The position numbers were made by a program, and so were the translations under genes. The notes beneath the pieces are model-generated. The model made no database searches. It was not told the DNA's origin and saw nothing but the letters and a program-made list of their open reading frames with translations. From Labia minor (Eukaryota; Arthropoda; Insecta; Dermaptera; Spongiphoridae), in contig OY720344.1 in assembly GCA_963082975.1 (NCBI GenBank), positions 7,737,580 to 7,801,579 on the forward strand: a stretch of DNA of 64,000 bases, written 5' to 3'. Below, in pieces: positions 12,036-22,870 of the stretch; the stretch's first letter is position 1, and every line of letters starts with the position of its first letter.

Positions 12036-13161
12036 TTTGTTATATTCTTAAATTAATATTATAATAATATATGATATAATAGGAACAATGAAATAATACT
12101 GATATACTAATATATTATTTTTATTATTATTATTATCACGTAATCCAAATCTAGTTATATTATAAATGTAAAAAATACAAAAAAAAAAAAAATTTTCAAT
12201 GAACCAGAAGAGTAAAATGAACGACGATATCCATATTTAAAAGTCGGCCCTCCTTGTTTTCTTTTAAATTATAACGGCATATATGTAGTAGATAGATGTT
12301 ATAACTGGATTCACATATCCGTAAGAGATTCTTCAATGAATGTGTGGAGGGGGAGGTAGAAAAAGAAAGAGAGAGAGAGAAAGGATTGTGTCATCCATTC
12401 TGTTCTATTATTCTAAAACTAATCTAAGATATCTTTTTTTTTAAGTTTAAAGTGATTCCATATTATATTTGTTGCATATACCGTCCGATTGATTAGTGGA
12501 TAAGAAGAATAAATAAAAAAAAAATAATAAATCAATTAAAAGATAGGAATTAAGTAAGTAACGATTATTATTATTTAAAATAAGTATTTCTTATATTTTT
12601 ATTTTTTTAAAGTTTTATTTTCTTATTAAAATATATATAATAAATCGTTAAATAAAGTTATTATTCATCTCATTTCATTAAAACAAAAATATTTGGACTA
12701 AAATTTAAAAAAAAATAAAAAAATAAATTCAAAAGTTTTTGGCCATAGCAACCAACCACATTCTTCTAACTGTTTCTATCTTGAGTCAGTTTTATCCAAC
12801 TTTTTCCAATTAACTCAAGAATGTATATAATTCTTTTTTTTTTACAATCTGTATTTTTTCTTTTTAAATTCCTACAATTAATCAATATTTATAAGAATTT
12901 CACTATTTATAACAAAAAAATAGATATTAAATAAATTAGAAGAATAATATTAAAAATTATAATGAATAAATATTTAAATAAATATATTTCAATAGATACG
13001 AAGGTATCACTCGGACGATTCACTAATAGAGATATATAATATAGGATGCAAAATGCGTGGCCAAACGCGCTAATCACAGTCAAATTCAGAGAATAAAATC
13101 ACTGGTGATATTTTTGTTCGTTGTTGAGAAATTCTACACCAAAGTTTTCAATATCAATTTT
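12036..13161. other. AT-rich non-coding DNA
   Basis: A/T-rich, with a GA-rich run at 12358-12383 and a small less AT-rich patch at 13010-13080 (AATGCGTGGCCAAACGCG). Nothing identified. Confidence 0.55.
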
Positions 13162-13602
13162 AGTAATTATTCAAGTAAACGCATTTTCGTGGATTTGGAT
13201 AATACTTAAGTTTGACAGATTAGTTATGAACGTCGAAATGTCCGATTATGTGATGTTTTATTGATTAATTCACTAATTATTCACGTATTACCTAATTTTT
13301 GGTTTTTATAAGTTCGGTTTGGATATAGGCAAATTATTTAATTAATTTTTTAGTTTTCATAAATCCAAACCGAACTTATAAAAACAGAAAATTAGTGCGC
13401 CCTCTGGTAGACAAACGGATAAGCTATGCTAACTAAATAGAATATCAATGGATTTATATGCAAATTTTAATAATTTTTATCTAGTGAACTAGAAGAGGCC
13501 CAAAAAAATTTCATATGAAAAGTTTATTTAGAATTACAAAAAGGAACCCACTTATAAAGTATTATCCAAATCCACGAAAATGCGTTTACTTGAATAATTA
13601 CC
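13162..13602. mobile_element. FB-A: fold-back hAT-like element
   Basis: A 441-bp palindromic element flanked by the 8-bp direct repeat TCAATTTT (13154-13161 and 13603-13610), the size left by hAT transposases. The two ends match each other perfectly over about 40 bp, in the form (A/G)GTAATTATTCAAGTAAACG running on through CATTTTCGTGGATTTGG. A second inner palindrome sits around 13300-13385 (AAGTTCGGTTTGGATATAGG). The interior shares ATTCACTAATTATTCAC, GATTTATATGCAAATTTTAA and AATTAGTGCGCCCTCTGG-type blocks with FB-B, FB-C and FB-D. The outermost segment of about 22 nt is not shared with them. No coding capacity. Confidence 0.85.
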
Positions 13603-14129
13603 TCAATTTTTGTCTAATTATATATTTGCACACGTAATTATTGAAATATATATATAAATTTGTATTTGTATTTTCAAATTATTTAATTTGTATTAATATA
13701 TTCTTGATTTTTATTAATTTATTAAAGTTAATAATTTATTTTAATTTTTTCAATAAATTTGATAAATAGATTTATTAAAAATTTTTAATTATTAAGTATT
13801 TCTTTAAAAATTATACGAGATATTTTCGAATAAAATACTTATAGATAAACTTTAGTGATATAAATATTTATTTAAACGATTTCAATTATTAATTGTAAAA
13901 TTGTAAAATATATTTGATATGTATATTTAATTAATAGTAAAAATATTATAACATACTTGTTCTAATAAAGAAATTTTGATATAAAATAACACATAATTTG
14001 AAACTTATTTCAAATATCTTACAAAAATTGTCTTAACAATTTAGAATAAATTTATGTGACATAGAAATAGTTAGTTACACAATTTTCTATTATTTTTTTT
14101 TATATTAGTAGATAATTTAATAATAATAT
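13603..14129. other. AT-rich non-coding DNA
   Basis: Very A/T-rich after the FB-A target duplication; nothing recognised. Confidence 0.6.
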
Positions 14130-14665
14130 CACATAAATTATCACTTTTTGAGAATTCAGTGCCCCAATGGAAAGACGGTTTGGCGAATGAGTCTTTAGCT
14201 AAACCAAGGCAAAATGTAAGCAAGCCAGGAGACGTATTGGTTTTATTCGGTAGTCCGTTTATCGGGGTTAGGAACTTTTTTATTTTCAAGGTGGTGGAGA
14301 TCGTTATTCTGTTAAATGGGAGTCCGTCACAAAGGTGATAAATCGCTTTTTTCCCCAACACTAAACAAAAAAAATCTTATCCTTTGGAAATAACTTACCA
14401 TTTTTAATTATTTACAAGTATATAGTAAAGAATTGGTTTGTTTGATGGAGACAAATCTAATAGATGCATCTCATGTCATCGAACTCACTGTCAGTAGTAC
14501 TTCAACTTTATTTGGCAGCGTTGACGCGTTCTTTGGATAATTTTGAAGAAGAGAATATAAATGAACGGTTGAATGCATATGATTTCTGTAATCAAGAACT
14601 TTCAAGTACCATTTCGCCAAAAACAGTTGTTAAAAAATTTGTTAATAGAAAATTATTTATATTTT
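14130..14665. other. unidentified moderately complex block
   Basis: Less AT-rich and free of simple repeats. Three frames stay open here: plus about 14140-14340 (includes SVPQWKDGLANESLAKPRQN), minus 14361-14071, and plus 14464-14667. None matches a family I know, the plus and minus frames overlap, and no clean splice pattern joins them. It could be a decayed transposon body, an old pseudogene, or one or two exons. I do not assign a product. Confidence 0.3.
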
Positions 14666-14815
14666 AAAATAATTTTAAGGCTATAATTCGAAGTTGTAAA
14701 GGGCGGATTGTTTTACATATATAACATAATATATACGTACAATATAATATATAATAAATTTAGTAATTAAATATTTAGTAATTAAAAAGAAGAAAAAAAG
14801 TAAATATAGGTAGTG

Positions 14816-15060
14816 CAGAGTGATTCTCAACCTTTTTGTTTTTTACCGCGGCACACATTTAACGATTTAAAAATTTGGCGGCACACAAAGAAAAAGATAA
14901 GTGTACCATATTGAAAAAGGTGGTCCAAAAACGGGTTACGTTTTTTTTTTTAGAACCAAATTGAAAAAATTTAGAAAAAAAAATTGAAGAGCCTCGTAAT
15001 CACGCGGCACACTTTGAAAATCTCGCGGCACACAAGATTACTTATTTACTAAGAACCCTA
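14816..15060. mobile_element. hAT (Charlie-type) MITE remnant
   Basis: The left end reads CAGAGTGATTCTCAACCTTT, and the interior has GCGGCACACA-type words three times (near 14851, 14880 and 15005, plus 15026). CAGNGRTTCTCAA ends with GCGGCACAC inside are typical of hAT-Charlie elements. The right end is degraded (TAAGAACCCTAAAT), so the exact boundary and target duplication are uncertain. Confidence 0.65.
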
Positions 15061-16167
15061 AATACTTCTTAATGTATTAAATCCAAGTATTTGATAAAAT
15101 CAAATGAAAATTGAAATTTTTAATATAAAAAAAAAAAAAAAAAATTAAAAGGAAATAACGTAATAAGTGTTAATAATTACTATGTCCAAATGATAATGTT
15201 AATATGCAAAAAAGAAAAATAAGCAATTTTGACGACAAGAAAATTGGCTAAATTTCACCGATTGACAAATAATTTATAAATAATTTATAAAGTAGATGTT
15301 AGTGTGTGTGTGTGTGTGTGTGGTATTAAATCTCTTCAATAGCAGATGGAAAAGAAGGAGGAGGAGGAGGAGGAGGAGGATTTCTATTTGTAGACTGAAA
15401 TGGACAACTTCCTTTACCAGGTGTCTGTCTCATCCATCCCAATTGGAGGCATCCAATATGCAAAACCTTCGTTGTTTAAAATTCCATTGGGAAACGTCAA
15501 TTCCGCCTGCACCACCATCGGATCATATTAATAAGTGAAGGCTCCGCCCTCGTCAAGCGGAGGGCGGCTATCTATCTGGGGTGTGGGTTGGCAAGAGGAG
15601 GGATGACACCGAATATCTCGTATATATGTATTCATACAAGGATAACTTCTTTACAAAATTCGAACCGGTGAAGATTTTAATAGATTTCAAAATGTAAATG
15701 AAAAAAAAAAAAAAATACATTTTCATTTTTATATTTAATCGAAAAATTTTTTTTAAGGAAATGAGAAAAAAATATCTATAAAAGAAAAAAAATCAATATG
15801 CCATACTTAATAAGATATCGGTTCAATTTACTGTTAATAAAAAAATAAATACACAGTTTACTTATTAATAAATAAATAAATAAATAAATAATAATAATAA
15901 TTAAACAAGTTGACAATATTGGAATTATTAAAATTTTAAAGAATGAAATTTATTTATTTGAAAGAGAATGTATGATGTATGTATGAGAATGATGAATGCT
16001 ATTCAATGTATGAAATTATAAGTTGTTCAATATATATATATTATCTTTTATATTCATATCATTTAATTTAGTGTAATTTAGCATCAGTGACTAAATGAAT
16101 CACTAAATATTTAATCCTATTAAACGACTATTTTTTTTAAAAAAAAAAAAAAAAATCTTTATAATAC
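15061..16167. other. AT-rich DNA, SSRs and a small island
   Basis: Contains (TG)n at 15302-15321, (GGA)n at 15357-15380, and an island at 15380-15610 with CGCCCTCGTCAAGCGGAGGG that can form a short hairpin. The 80-codon frame through it consists of the microsatellite plus unique sequence, so no gene is called. The remainder is A/T-rich, with (AATA)n around 15860-15890. Confidence 0.5.
15302..15380. repeat. (TG)n and (GGA)n microsatellites
   Basis: A TG dinucleotide run, then about 35 bases of unique sequence, then about eight AGG units. Confidence 0.9.
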
Positions 16168-16403
16168 AGGAGAATCGAAAAAGGTGGACGGGATTTCGAT
16201 GAGTAATAAAAACCGTAATACAAATGGTAGAATATTTATTTATATATCAAAAGACACAGAAAATCTTGAACATTTTTATGTACTCCCGCCACGTGTTTTG
16301 AAGCATTACAGGAGTCACAGTTGTAATGGTTGCGTAAATTATTTCTTTCAGATGCTGAAGATCGACGAATTTTTTCCGCATAAACGATAGCTCCAAAAGA
16401 AAA

Positions 16404-16449
16404 AATCTCGACTATCTCGCAAATTTGAATTGGATTAAATAACATATTA
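16404..16449 (-). mobile_element. HEL-A 3' end fragment
   Basis: About 46 bp reading TCTCGACTATCTCGCAAATT and continuing to GGATTAAATAACAT, the inner 3' end of HEL-A without its terminal hairpin. It lies just before segment DUP, on the downstream side of the HEL-A at 16785. Confidence 0.8.
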
Positions 16450-16452
16450 TAA

Positions 16453-16784
16453 AGGGGTTAATATTATATTATTTAAATAATTATATATACATTGAAATTC
16501 ATCCATTGAATAAATTCAAAACATAATTTTAACGGATTATTACAGAATACAGAAACTGTTAAAATGTATGTTAAAATTTCAGTTGAATCCAGAATTCAAA
16601 TACAAATACAAATAGATTAATTGAAAGAATCTTGCAAATTTTTTTATAAAATATAAAAATAGCTACTAGTTAGCTGCTACAAATAATAATATTATTTTTT
16701 TAATTACAATAAAATTATAGTATATTTATTTGTATACGTGTATATTCTTATGTATTAAATAGAATGAAAAATTTTAAAATTAAA
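16453..16784. repeat. duplicated segment DUP, copy 2
   Basis: Near-identical to 9413-9723, with small indels such as an added AAAATAGCTACTAGTTAG stretch. It again joins directly to a HEL-A 3' end. Confidence 0.9.
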
Positions 16785-17272
16785 ATAAGCTGGAGTGTCT
16801 CCACTCGACTATCTCGCAATTTGAATTGGATTAAATAACATAATATTTTATATTTAAATTAAATTTAATTAATTATAAATTATAAATTAAAATTAATAAA
16901 TAATATTTATTAAACCAGCGCATGTTTGGCGCTTAGTTGATGGCACCACGTCTCGTGCTGGAGCGTGAGATATGCAGTGTTAAAAAAATCTGGAACTTTC
17001 AGCAACCCAATCAATCTGATATTATATATATAGCAGTTTTCTAATCATATGAAAAACTATCAAACATTTTTCTTTATTTTTACGGTCACTTTAGAGGAAA
17101 CAAAATCAAAACGTTTTAAATAATGACCCTCTTTCGGTTGAACTACATTTCTCAAAAGTTGATAGAAAACTACGAATTTGGAATAATGCCCGTATACCAA
17201 ATTTCATTATTCTTGCTCAAACCGTTTTTGCGTAATCTTGTCTACATACATACCCACACACACACACAAACC
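16785..17272 (-). mobile_element. HEL-A, copy 3 (5' truncated at the microsatellite)
   Basis: The 3' hairpin side and core are intact through ACCGTTTTTGCGTAATCTTG and the (CA)n tract. The copy then stops: the CACTAAGGTTGAG block and the 5' motif are missing and unrelated sequence follows. Confidence 0.88.
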
Positions 17273-17453
17273 TGTTGTTGAGAGCATCTTGGACGATTAG
17301 GCCATAATGACATTTAGCCCAATGGCTTCGGATAAATGCTACTCAAAATATTTATAATGCTATTCAATCTCTCGTTAATTTCGTGTTAATGACGTGTTTA
17401 TTTTTCGAATAGTTATACACAATAAATTCCCGTCCCCCTTTTTCGATGACCAT

Positions 17454-19111
17454 GTATAAAAAAAAATGAACATATACAAATTAAAAATAAACAATTTCAA
17501 TAAATTCAATTTCTTTCTTTTTTTTTTGCTTTGTATTACAGACACATTTCAAAAAATAAATTAATAAATAACTAAATGTCAATTTTATGCAATTGTCTAA
17601 TCAAATCATCTTCTATAATGATTCACAAAAAAAAAAAAAAAAAAATTTTCTTCAATTTTCTCTCCCCTTTTTTACAATTTATTTATTTATTTAAAATATA
17701 TAAAAGATAGACCATCAAACGATTGAAATTGAAAATTTATTAAAAGTTTATTTATTAGAATGATTTTTAAGATTTCCGATGAATCTCATTTCCAGTATCT
17801 ACATCATAAAAATAAGATAAATGTAAAGATCTAAACATGACTAAATAGCCTAAGCAACCACAACGTTTCGGTGATATCATTAGACCATTCTTCTTTTGAA
17901 AATAGATAACGAGTGTCTATTATCCTGTGTCATGTTAAAAGAAGTTTTCTTTCCAAAAATAGAAGAGGAGGACATGAATGCCATTTAAATAATTGACTTG
18001 ACATATCGTCAACGTAATCATCGGTCATTTTCACATTGTTTTGGTGGTTTTAGTTTTTTTTTTTTTTCAAATTCCGACAAATGACGGCGTATGGCAATAA
18101 ACTTTTACCTCCAAATACATTCAGCTATTAATAATATTTTAATTAATTTATTAAAGGAAAAAAAAAAAAATTAAAATATCCGTTGTATTTAGATGGCTTG
18201 AGCATCATCACTACCCCCCCCCCCATCCATTCACATCAACACCCTTCTTCACTTTTCAAAATTCAAGTTTGATAATTGCTCTTACAAGCATTTGAATGTT
18301 CGTTTCAATTTTTTTTTTTTTTTTTTTTTTTTGTTTCCTTCTCTTTCTCTGTTGCTCTGTTGTTCCCTTCATGAAGAGCGTTTGATAAGATATATAATAA
18401 AAAAAAAAAAAAAAAAAGAAAAGATGATCCCATTTGGAAATTTGAATGCGCGTTGTTTGAAATCGGAGCCGGGCAGTAAGCAAATGTACGGGCATCCTGG
18501 GGTGGACGCACGTAAGTAGACCCATTCCCACCACCTAAAAAAAGGCACCCCTCGCTCTTTATATGCAAATACAATTGACAACCCTTAAAAAAATTAATTT
18601 AATTAACAAAAAAAAAAAAAAACGCAAAAAATGTATCAGAACAATCACGGATATGGTTTTTTTTTGCAATTTTTTTTTTTTGTTTCGAACAGATGTGAAT
18701 TATATTGAAGGAACAATAGAAATACTTTTTTTTTAATAGGCAAAAAAAAACTTATTCTCTCTGTCTCTATCCGTTTATAATAAGATTAATTGTCTATGTA
18801 TATATTTCAGCAACTCAAATGGCCTTAGTGACTTTTCGAACCCTTTCAGGACACAGATTTTTTTTTTTTACTTTTGCATCTTTATTAGTTTTTTTTCGGT
18901 ATGTTATTCAAATGAAGCATCTGGTATAAGAATCATTTCATTTGTTACACTTTTCTACTTGATGTGATACGATTGAATATAGTAGTATATTTATAATAAG
19001 CAAAATTATACTTATAATAATAAATTTGATATTAACTAGAATTCGAGTACTTTTTTTTTTTCTTAAAGCTTTCTCTATAATTTATAAAACGTATTATAAA
19101 ATGAAATAATA
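17454..19111. other. AT-rich DNA with two islands
   Basis: Poly-A and poly-T rich. Island 17830-18060 (AACCACAACGTTTCGGTGAT) and island 18410-18565 are less AT-rich. The second holds GGGGTGGACGCACGTAAG, with a GTAAG splice-donor-like word, and TATATGCAAATACAATTGAC. Pairs of long T and A runs (18309-18332, 18399-18417) flank it. Several short frames on both strands exist only because of the homopolymers. Confidence 0.5.
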
Positions 19112-19610
19112 CTAGCTGCTCAGAGCGCCTTCGGTGCTCTTCACAGCTAGACGGGGGCTCCGCCCCTTGTACCCCCGAGTGGTACATAGTATTTGGTTGA
19201 AAGTAGTAAAAGGTTTTCATCCATTTTGTTTCAATCATTATATTACATAAAACATTCATTTCTTTTTGTGTTCTTATTTAAAATATATTTTAAATTAATC
19301 AGTAAATTAATTATATATTAGCGGACCAGTGTGAGAGCCCTCACACGCAAAGAAATTGAAACGCATAAGATTGAAAAATATTATAAGATATAAGAGGCAC
19401 TGGATGTGACGTCACAAATGACGTCAAAAATAATAAAAAGTAAGAAAAAAATTATTTTTTCACTTTTCTCAAAAAGTATTTATTGTTTTCCAATGAATTT
19501 CACGCTATTAATAGATTAGCCCGAGGGCTATCAAATGGCATTGGAATGGCCCAAATTGCATAAGTCGTTTAGGATGAGTATGGGATAGAACTGTCTTTTA
19601 AATATATAGA
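19112..19610 (-). mobile_element. non-autonomous Helitron with intact ends
   Basis: In its own sense the element begins TCTATATATTTAAAAGACAG directly after a host A. It ends with a hairpin (GAGCACCGAAGGCGCTC, stem with one mismatch), seven bases, then CTAG followed by host T. These are the textbook Helitron ends: TC at 5', hairpin then CTRR at 3', inserted between A and T, no target duplication. The 499-bp interior has a second GC-rich inverted repeat (GGGGGTACAAGGGGCGGAGC region) and a pair of TGACGTCA palindromes at 19407-19414 and 19419-19426. There is no Rep/helicase. Only one copy occurs in the window. Confidence 0.82.
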
Positions 19611-20014
19611 TAGTATAATAGTATAACATATATAATAAAATTTTCCGCTTTTTTTCCTTCTTTCCAATTCTTTTTTTAAACAAACAAATTAATTATTAAT
19701 GTTTGAATTACTTAATTTTTATTTTTTAAATTATACCTATATATATCCATTTTTTTTTTTGACTCAGTCGTTACAATTTGATAATTGAAAAAAAGAATTA
19801 TGAACGAATATCGAAAAAAAAATTAAAATTAATTGTCTTCTATACAATATCTTAATAAATTTAGTAGAATAAATTATTATAAATAAAAGAATATATATAT
19901 GTTGTATAAAAATTTTTATTTTATATATTTATTTTTTGTTATTTAAATTTGATGAATCAATTTAAATTGCTATTATCAATATTACCAATCCATATAAAAA
20001 TAAGTATAATATTA
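19611..20014. other. AT-rich non-coding DNA
   Basis: Low-complexity A/T sequence; nothing recognised. Confidence 0.6.
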
Positions 20015-20279
20015 AGGTGACCAACCGTTCTCCATTAGGGAGGACAGTCCTCCATTTGTAAGCTCTGTCTTCCTAACTGTCCTCCTTTTTGATATCTGTC
20101 CCGTTTTTAGAAATATTTAGGACATTTCGTACTTTTTTTCAAAATTTTTTCAATTTATCTCTAAAAAAAGCTCAACCGTTTTCTGGACTAAGCTTTTGAT
20201 AATTTCAGAATTTTTTTCAATTTGGTTCTAAAAAAAAGGTAAAATGTCCTGATTTGGTGTTTTCAAAAAATGGTTACCT
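20015..20279. mobile_element. hAT-like MITE (AGGTGACCA ends)
   Basis: Ends read AGGTGACCA and TGGTTACCT (9 bp, one mismatch). The flanks TAATATTA (20007-20014) and TAATAATA (20280-20287) agree at 7 of 8 positions, fitting a hAT-type 8-bp target duplication. The interior has repeated GGACAGTCCTCC, CTGTCCTCC and CTGTCCCG words. Non-coding, 265 bp. Confidence 0.6.
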
Positions 20280-20332
20280 TAATAATATCCATGATGTGAT
20301 AAATACTCAGTAGTATGTATTGTAATGATAAG

Positions 20333-20640
20333 TACCTGGTTCACTGAGTCGCCTTTAAAATAATTTAAAAGAACATAAATTAAAAAAATGTAGTCATAAA
20401 GCATACCCTTGAACGTATGTATTAATGCACTGAAAGACAGAAAAGTATGTCCTGTGGATATAACAAATATATATTTAGTAATTTAATTTTATTTATATTT
20501 ATAAAATATTTTGTATTTAAGGAAGCCTTGTCTGATAATTTTTCCCGAGGCTGAAACCAATACAGATCGATTTTTCTTTATAAAAATAATCTAAAGTGTG
20601 ACTTTCAAAAAAATCTTTCGAGCGGCTTAATATTTCAAAC
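20333..20640 (-). mobile_element. HEL-C element, copy 2
   Basis: The reverse complement follows 58451-58870 in order: GAAATATTAAGCCGCTCGAA, AGAAAAATCGATCTGTATTG, GGTTTCAGCCTCGGGAAAAA, CTTCCTTAAATACAAA, CAGTGCATTAATACATACG, and finally ATTATTTTAAAGG with GAACCAGGTAC. It shares the TATTGGTTT..CCTCGGGAAAAATCATC word with HEL-B, so it is a relative or derivative. The 3' palindrome seen in the other copy is eroded. Confidence 0.7.
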
Positions 20641-20710
20641 ATACAAATAAATATACAATTTTTGCTAGTATAATAAGATAAGATACATTATTATAAAAAA
20701 GTTCTAATCT

Positions 20711-21376
20711 TTTTTTACCGACCGACGATAGTAAGGGAGGTATTGTTTTCACACCAAATTTCACATGTGGAGATTTTTACATATCTCCACGAATCATGAA
20801 TTTTCTTAACAGAAAAAAGTATTTTTAGCATGATGTCTGTCCGTCCGTCTGTCCGTCCGTCCGTCCGTCCGTCTGTCCGTCCGTATAGATTTGTACAGCC
20901 TGAACGGCTTAACGGATTTTGATGAAATTTGGTATATTTACTTAATGCATCAGTGGGATGAATTGATCAACTTTTGGTGCAAATCCGGAAACCGGAAGTG
21001 GTAGTATTAGCGATCGACGATAAGAAGGGAAGGGTTATTTTCGCACCAAATTTCACATAAGGAGATTTTTTTACATATCACCACGAATGTATTGGTTTTA
21101 TCCTCGGGAAAAATCATCTTCATTATGTTTTTCTTAATTTAAAATTATATGACGTCACCCAGCCCTTCACAGCCTCGGGTAACGCCGGCAACGCCGGCTA
21201 CTTCAGCTATATATTATAAATAAAATAAAATTAAAAATATTTATGTTATATCCATATCTGTTTTTTATTACATTAATAGATATATTAAAATTATTTGAAA
21301 TTGTTTCTGTGTAGCTGGAAATTAATTTATTTCAAACCGTCGGTCGGTTCGGACCTGGCCACAGGTCAACTTATTT
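20711..21376 (+). mobile_element. HEL-B, copy 2
   Basis: Full length: TTTTACCGACCGACGATAG at the start, a long (GTCC/GTCT)n microsatellite (20837-20884), the complete core, then CCGTCGGTCGGTTCGGACC and the GACCTGGCCACAGGTC hairpin with AACTTATTTT. It carries an extra GTAACGCCGGCAACGCCGGC stretch (21178-21198), with a TGACGTCA at 21150-21157. Confidence 0.92.
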
Positions 21377-22000
21377 TCTTTCATTTTTAAACGGTCGTTC
21401 ACTTATCAAATAGTGGTAGACTTGAAACATTGGACAAGAAATTTATAATATTAGAATCTGAACAAAAATTGATAACATTAGTTATTCAAACGACAACCAA
21501 AAAAAGTTGATTGTCGTCTTCTTTGTTTTATTTTTTAGTATTTTTTATTTATTTATTTTTTTTTATCTCACCCTTTATACTTTTTTTATTCTTTTTATTA
21601 TTAATTTTTTTTTAACCCATTGTAAAACAAAAGCTCGCCTTTCGCTTTTGTCGCCAGCCCTTCGTGGTCCACACTATAGTTTCATCCCTTTTGCGCCTTT
21701 GTTCTTCTGTTTCCAGAGGAGGGTTTGGTTTGTATTAATAATCTCACTCTAAAAGCATTTATACATCTCTCACTCCTCACTTCGTTTGTCTGTCTGTCTG
21801 TCTATAATCAAGCTATTGTTTTCTAAACACAAAATATTGTTGGTAGTGTTTGTTCTGATTGTTACTCTCACGAAATTTAAAAAGTGAAGCAAAATAATCA
21901 CCTCCATTAGAATTTCATTTACACATTTAATGAAATCTAATTTAAAAAAAATCACAATTGATTGGAAAATATTTTCCTATTTAAATTTATAATTTGTGAA
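21377..22000. other. AT-rich DNA
   Basis: T-rich frame at 21507-21752 is compositional. Less AT-rich patch 21625-21720 (CGCTTTTGTCGCCAGCCCTT). No gene called. Confidence 0.5.
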
Positions 22001-22216
22001 TCAACGCATGTGTGTCTCTCATCTTCGTGATCTCGGGTTCAAGTCCCGGGACTGGCAAGAAAATTTCTCTAGTTAGACTTAATGGAACGAAGTCTATCCA
22101 ACATTGGAATCATAATTTGGAAACTATTTGATATATAATTAGCACATTTAATCAAGAAAATCCGTTCTACTGATCATACAACACCATTAACCATTGTTCT
22201 TTTGTAGAATGTACAG
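22001..22216 (+). mobile_element. tRNA-derived SINE, copy 3 (degraded)
   Basis: B box GGTTCAAGTCC at 22036-22046 with CTCGG/CCCGG around it, then AAATTTCTCTAGTTAGACTT and CCGTTCTACTGATCATAC as in copies 1 and 2. The CCCAGCCTCTGGG block and the last part are eroded, which suggests an older insertion. Confidence 0.78.
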
Positions 22217-22620
22217 AACTATATTATATGTATTTATTTAGGATAATTTTATTATTAATCAATTGTAAAAAAATCATTTAACAAATTTCATTCATTCAAT
22301 TAGTCAAATATTAATCCAAAATTTAATTCTAAATTTTTTCTCTATTTATTTTTTTATTTTTAACTTTAATTATTTAGTATACACAATTAATATAAACATT
22401 GAAAATAAGATAACATAAGATAAGATAATATAGAGTAATAACTAATTCATATTCTTAATTTTTCTTTTCATATAATTACTGGCTGACATCCTTTTTTTTT
22501 AGATCGTTATGCCGAATTTTTTTTTCAAATTTTGTTAAGTTGCTAGCCATGTTCAGCCATAAAAATTGAGAATAAATAAAACCGACAAAAGTTTGCGAAT
22601 GTTTGAACAAAAATAAAATT
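22217..22620. other. AT-rich DNA
   Basis: A/T-rich spacer; nothing recognised. Confidence 0.6.
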
Positions 22621-22870
22621 GTAATGATGCTTTATCCTCTTTATTCACCAGACATAGTCACTTTTAATTTATTTCCGTTTCCTGAAAAAAAAGAAAATCT
22701 TAACCGGGGTTTCTTTAGAATAAATGAAATTATTTTTTGAATAAAATATAATGTGGATTATTTTTCAAAAAGGATAACATTAACATTTATTAATTTTCAT
22801 TTATATCGAGAAATATGTAAATGAATAGGTTGTGGATACTTTTTAAACGTAATGTTTGTATTGATATTTG
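22621..22870 (+). pseudogene. mariner transposase remnant
   Basis: Frame starting at 22625 reads MMLYPLYSPDIVTFNLFPFP, aligning with the PPYSPDLAPxDFxLFP signature that carries the third catalytic aspartate of mariner transposases. The expected D after the proline is changed (IVTFN). It ends at a stop after FRINEII. A downstream NRLWILFKRNVCI stretch may be the decayed C-terminus. No terminal repeats found. An old, dead copy. Confidence 0.5.

Larger units (their letters stand above)
16168..17453. mobile_element. composite inverted-repeat element with HEL-A inside
   Basis: The outer inverted repeat is ATCGAAAAAGGTGGACGGGA at the left (16173-16192) and its near-complement ending in CCCGTCCCCCTTTTTCGAT at the right (about 17430-17448). 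Outer bases are CAGGAG on the left and CATGGT in right-end sense. Inside are a 68-codon frame (16184-16390, unrecognised, containing LPPRVLKHYRSHSCNG), a HEL-A end fragment, segment DUP and a truncated HEL-A. The frame could be a remnant of this element's own protein. No clear target duplication; superfamily unknown. Confidence 0.5.

Noticed and set aside
18256-18581. Five frames on both strands around 18.4 kb
   Set aside because: All are extended by poly-A/poly-T tracts; the central unique part is short and frames disagree.
20837-20884. CRISPR-like regular repeats
   Set aside because: Simple tetranucleotide repeats without unique spacers, in a eukaryotic transposon.
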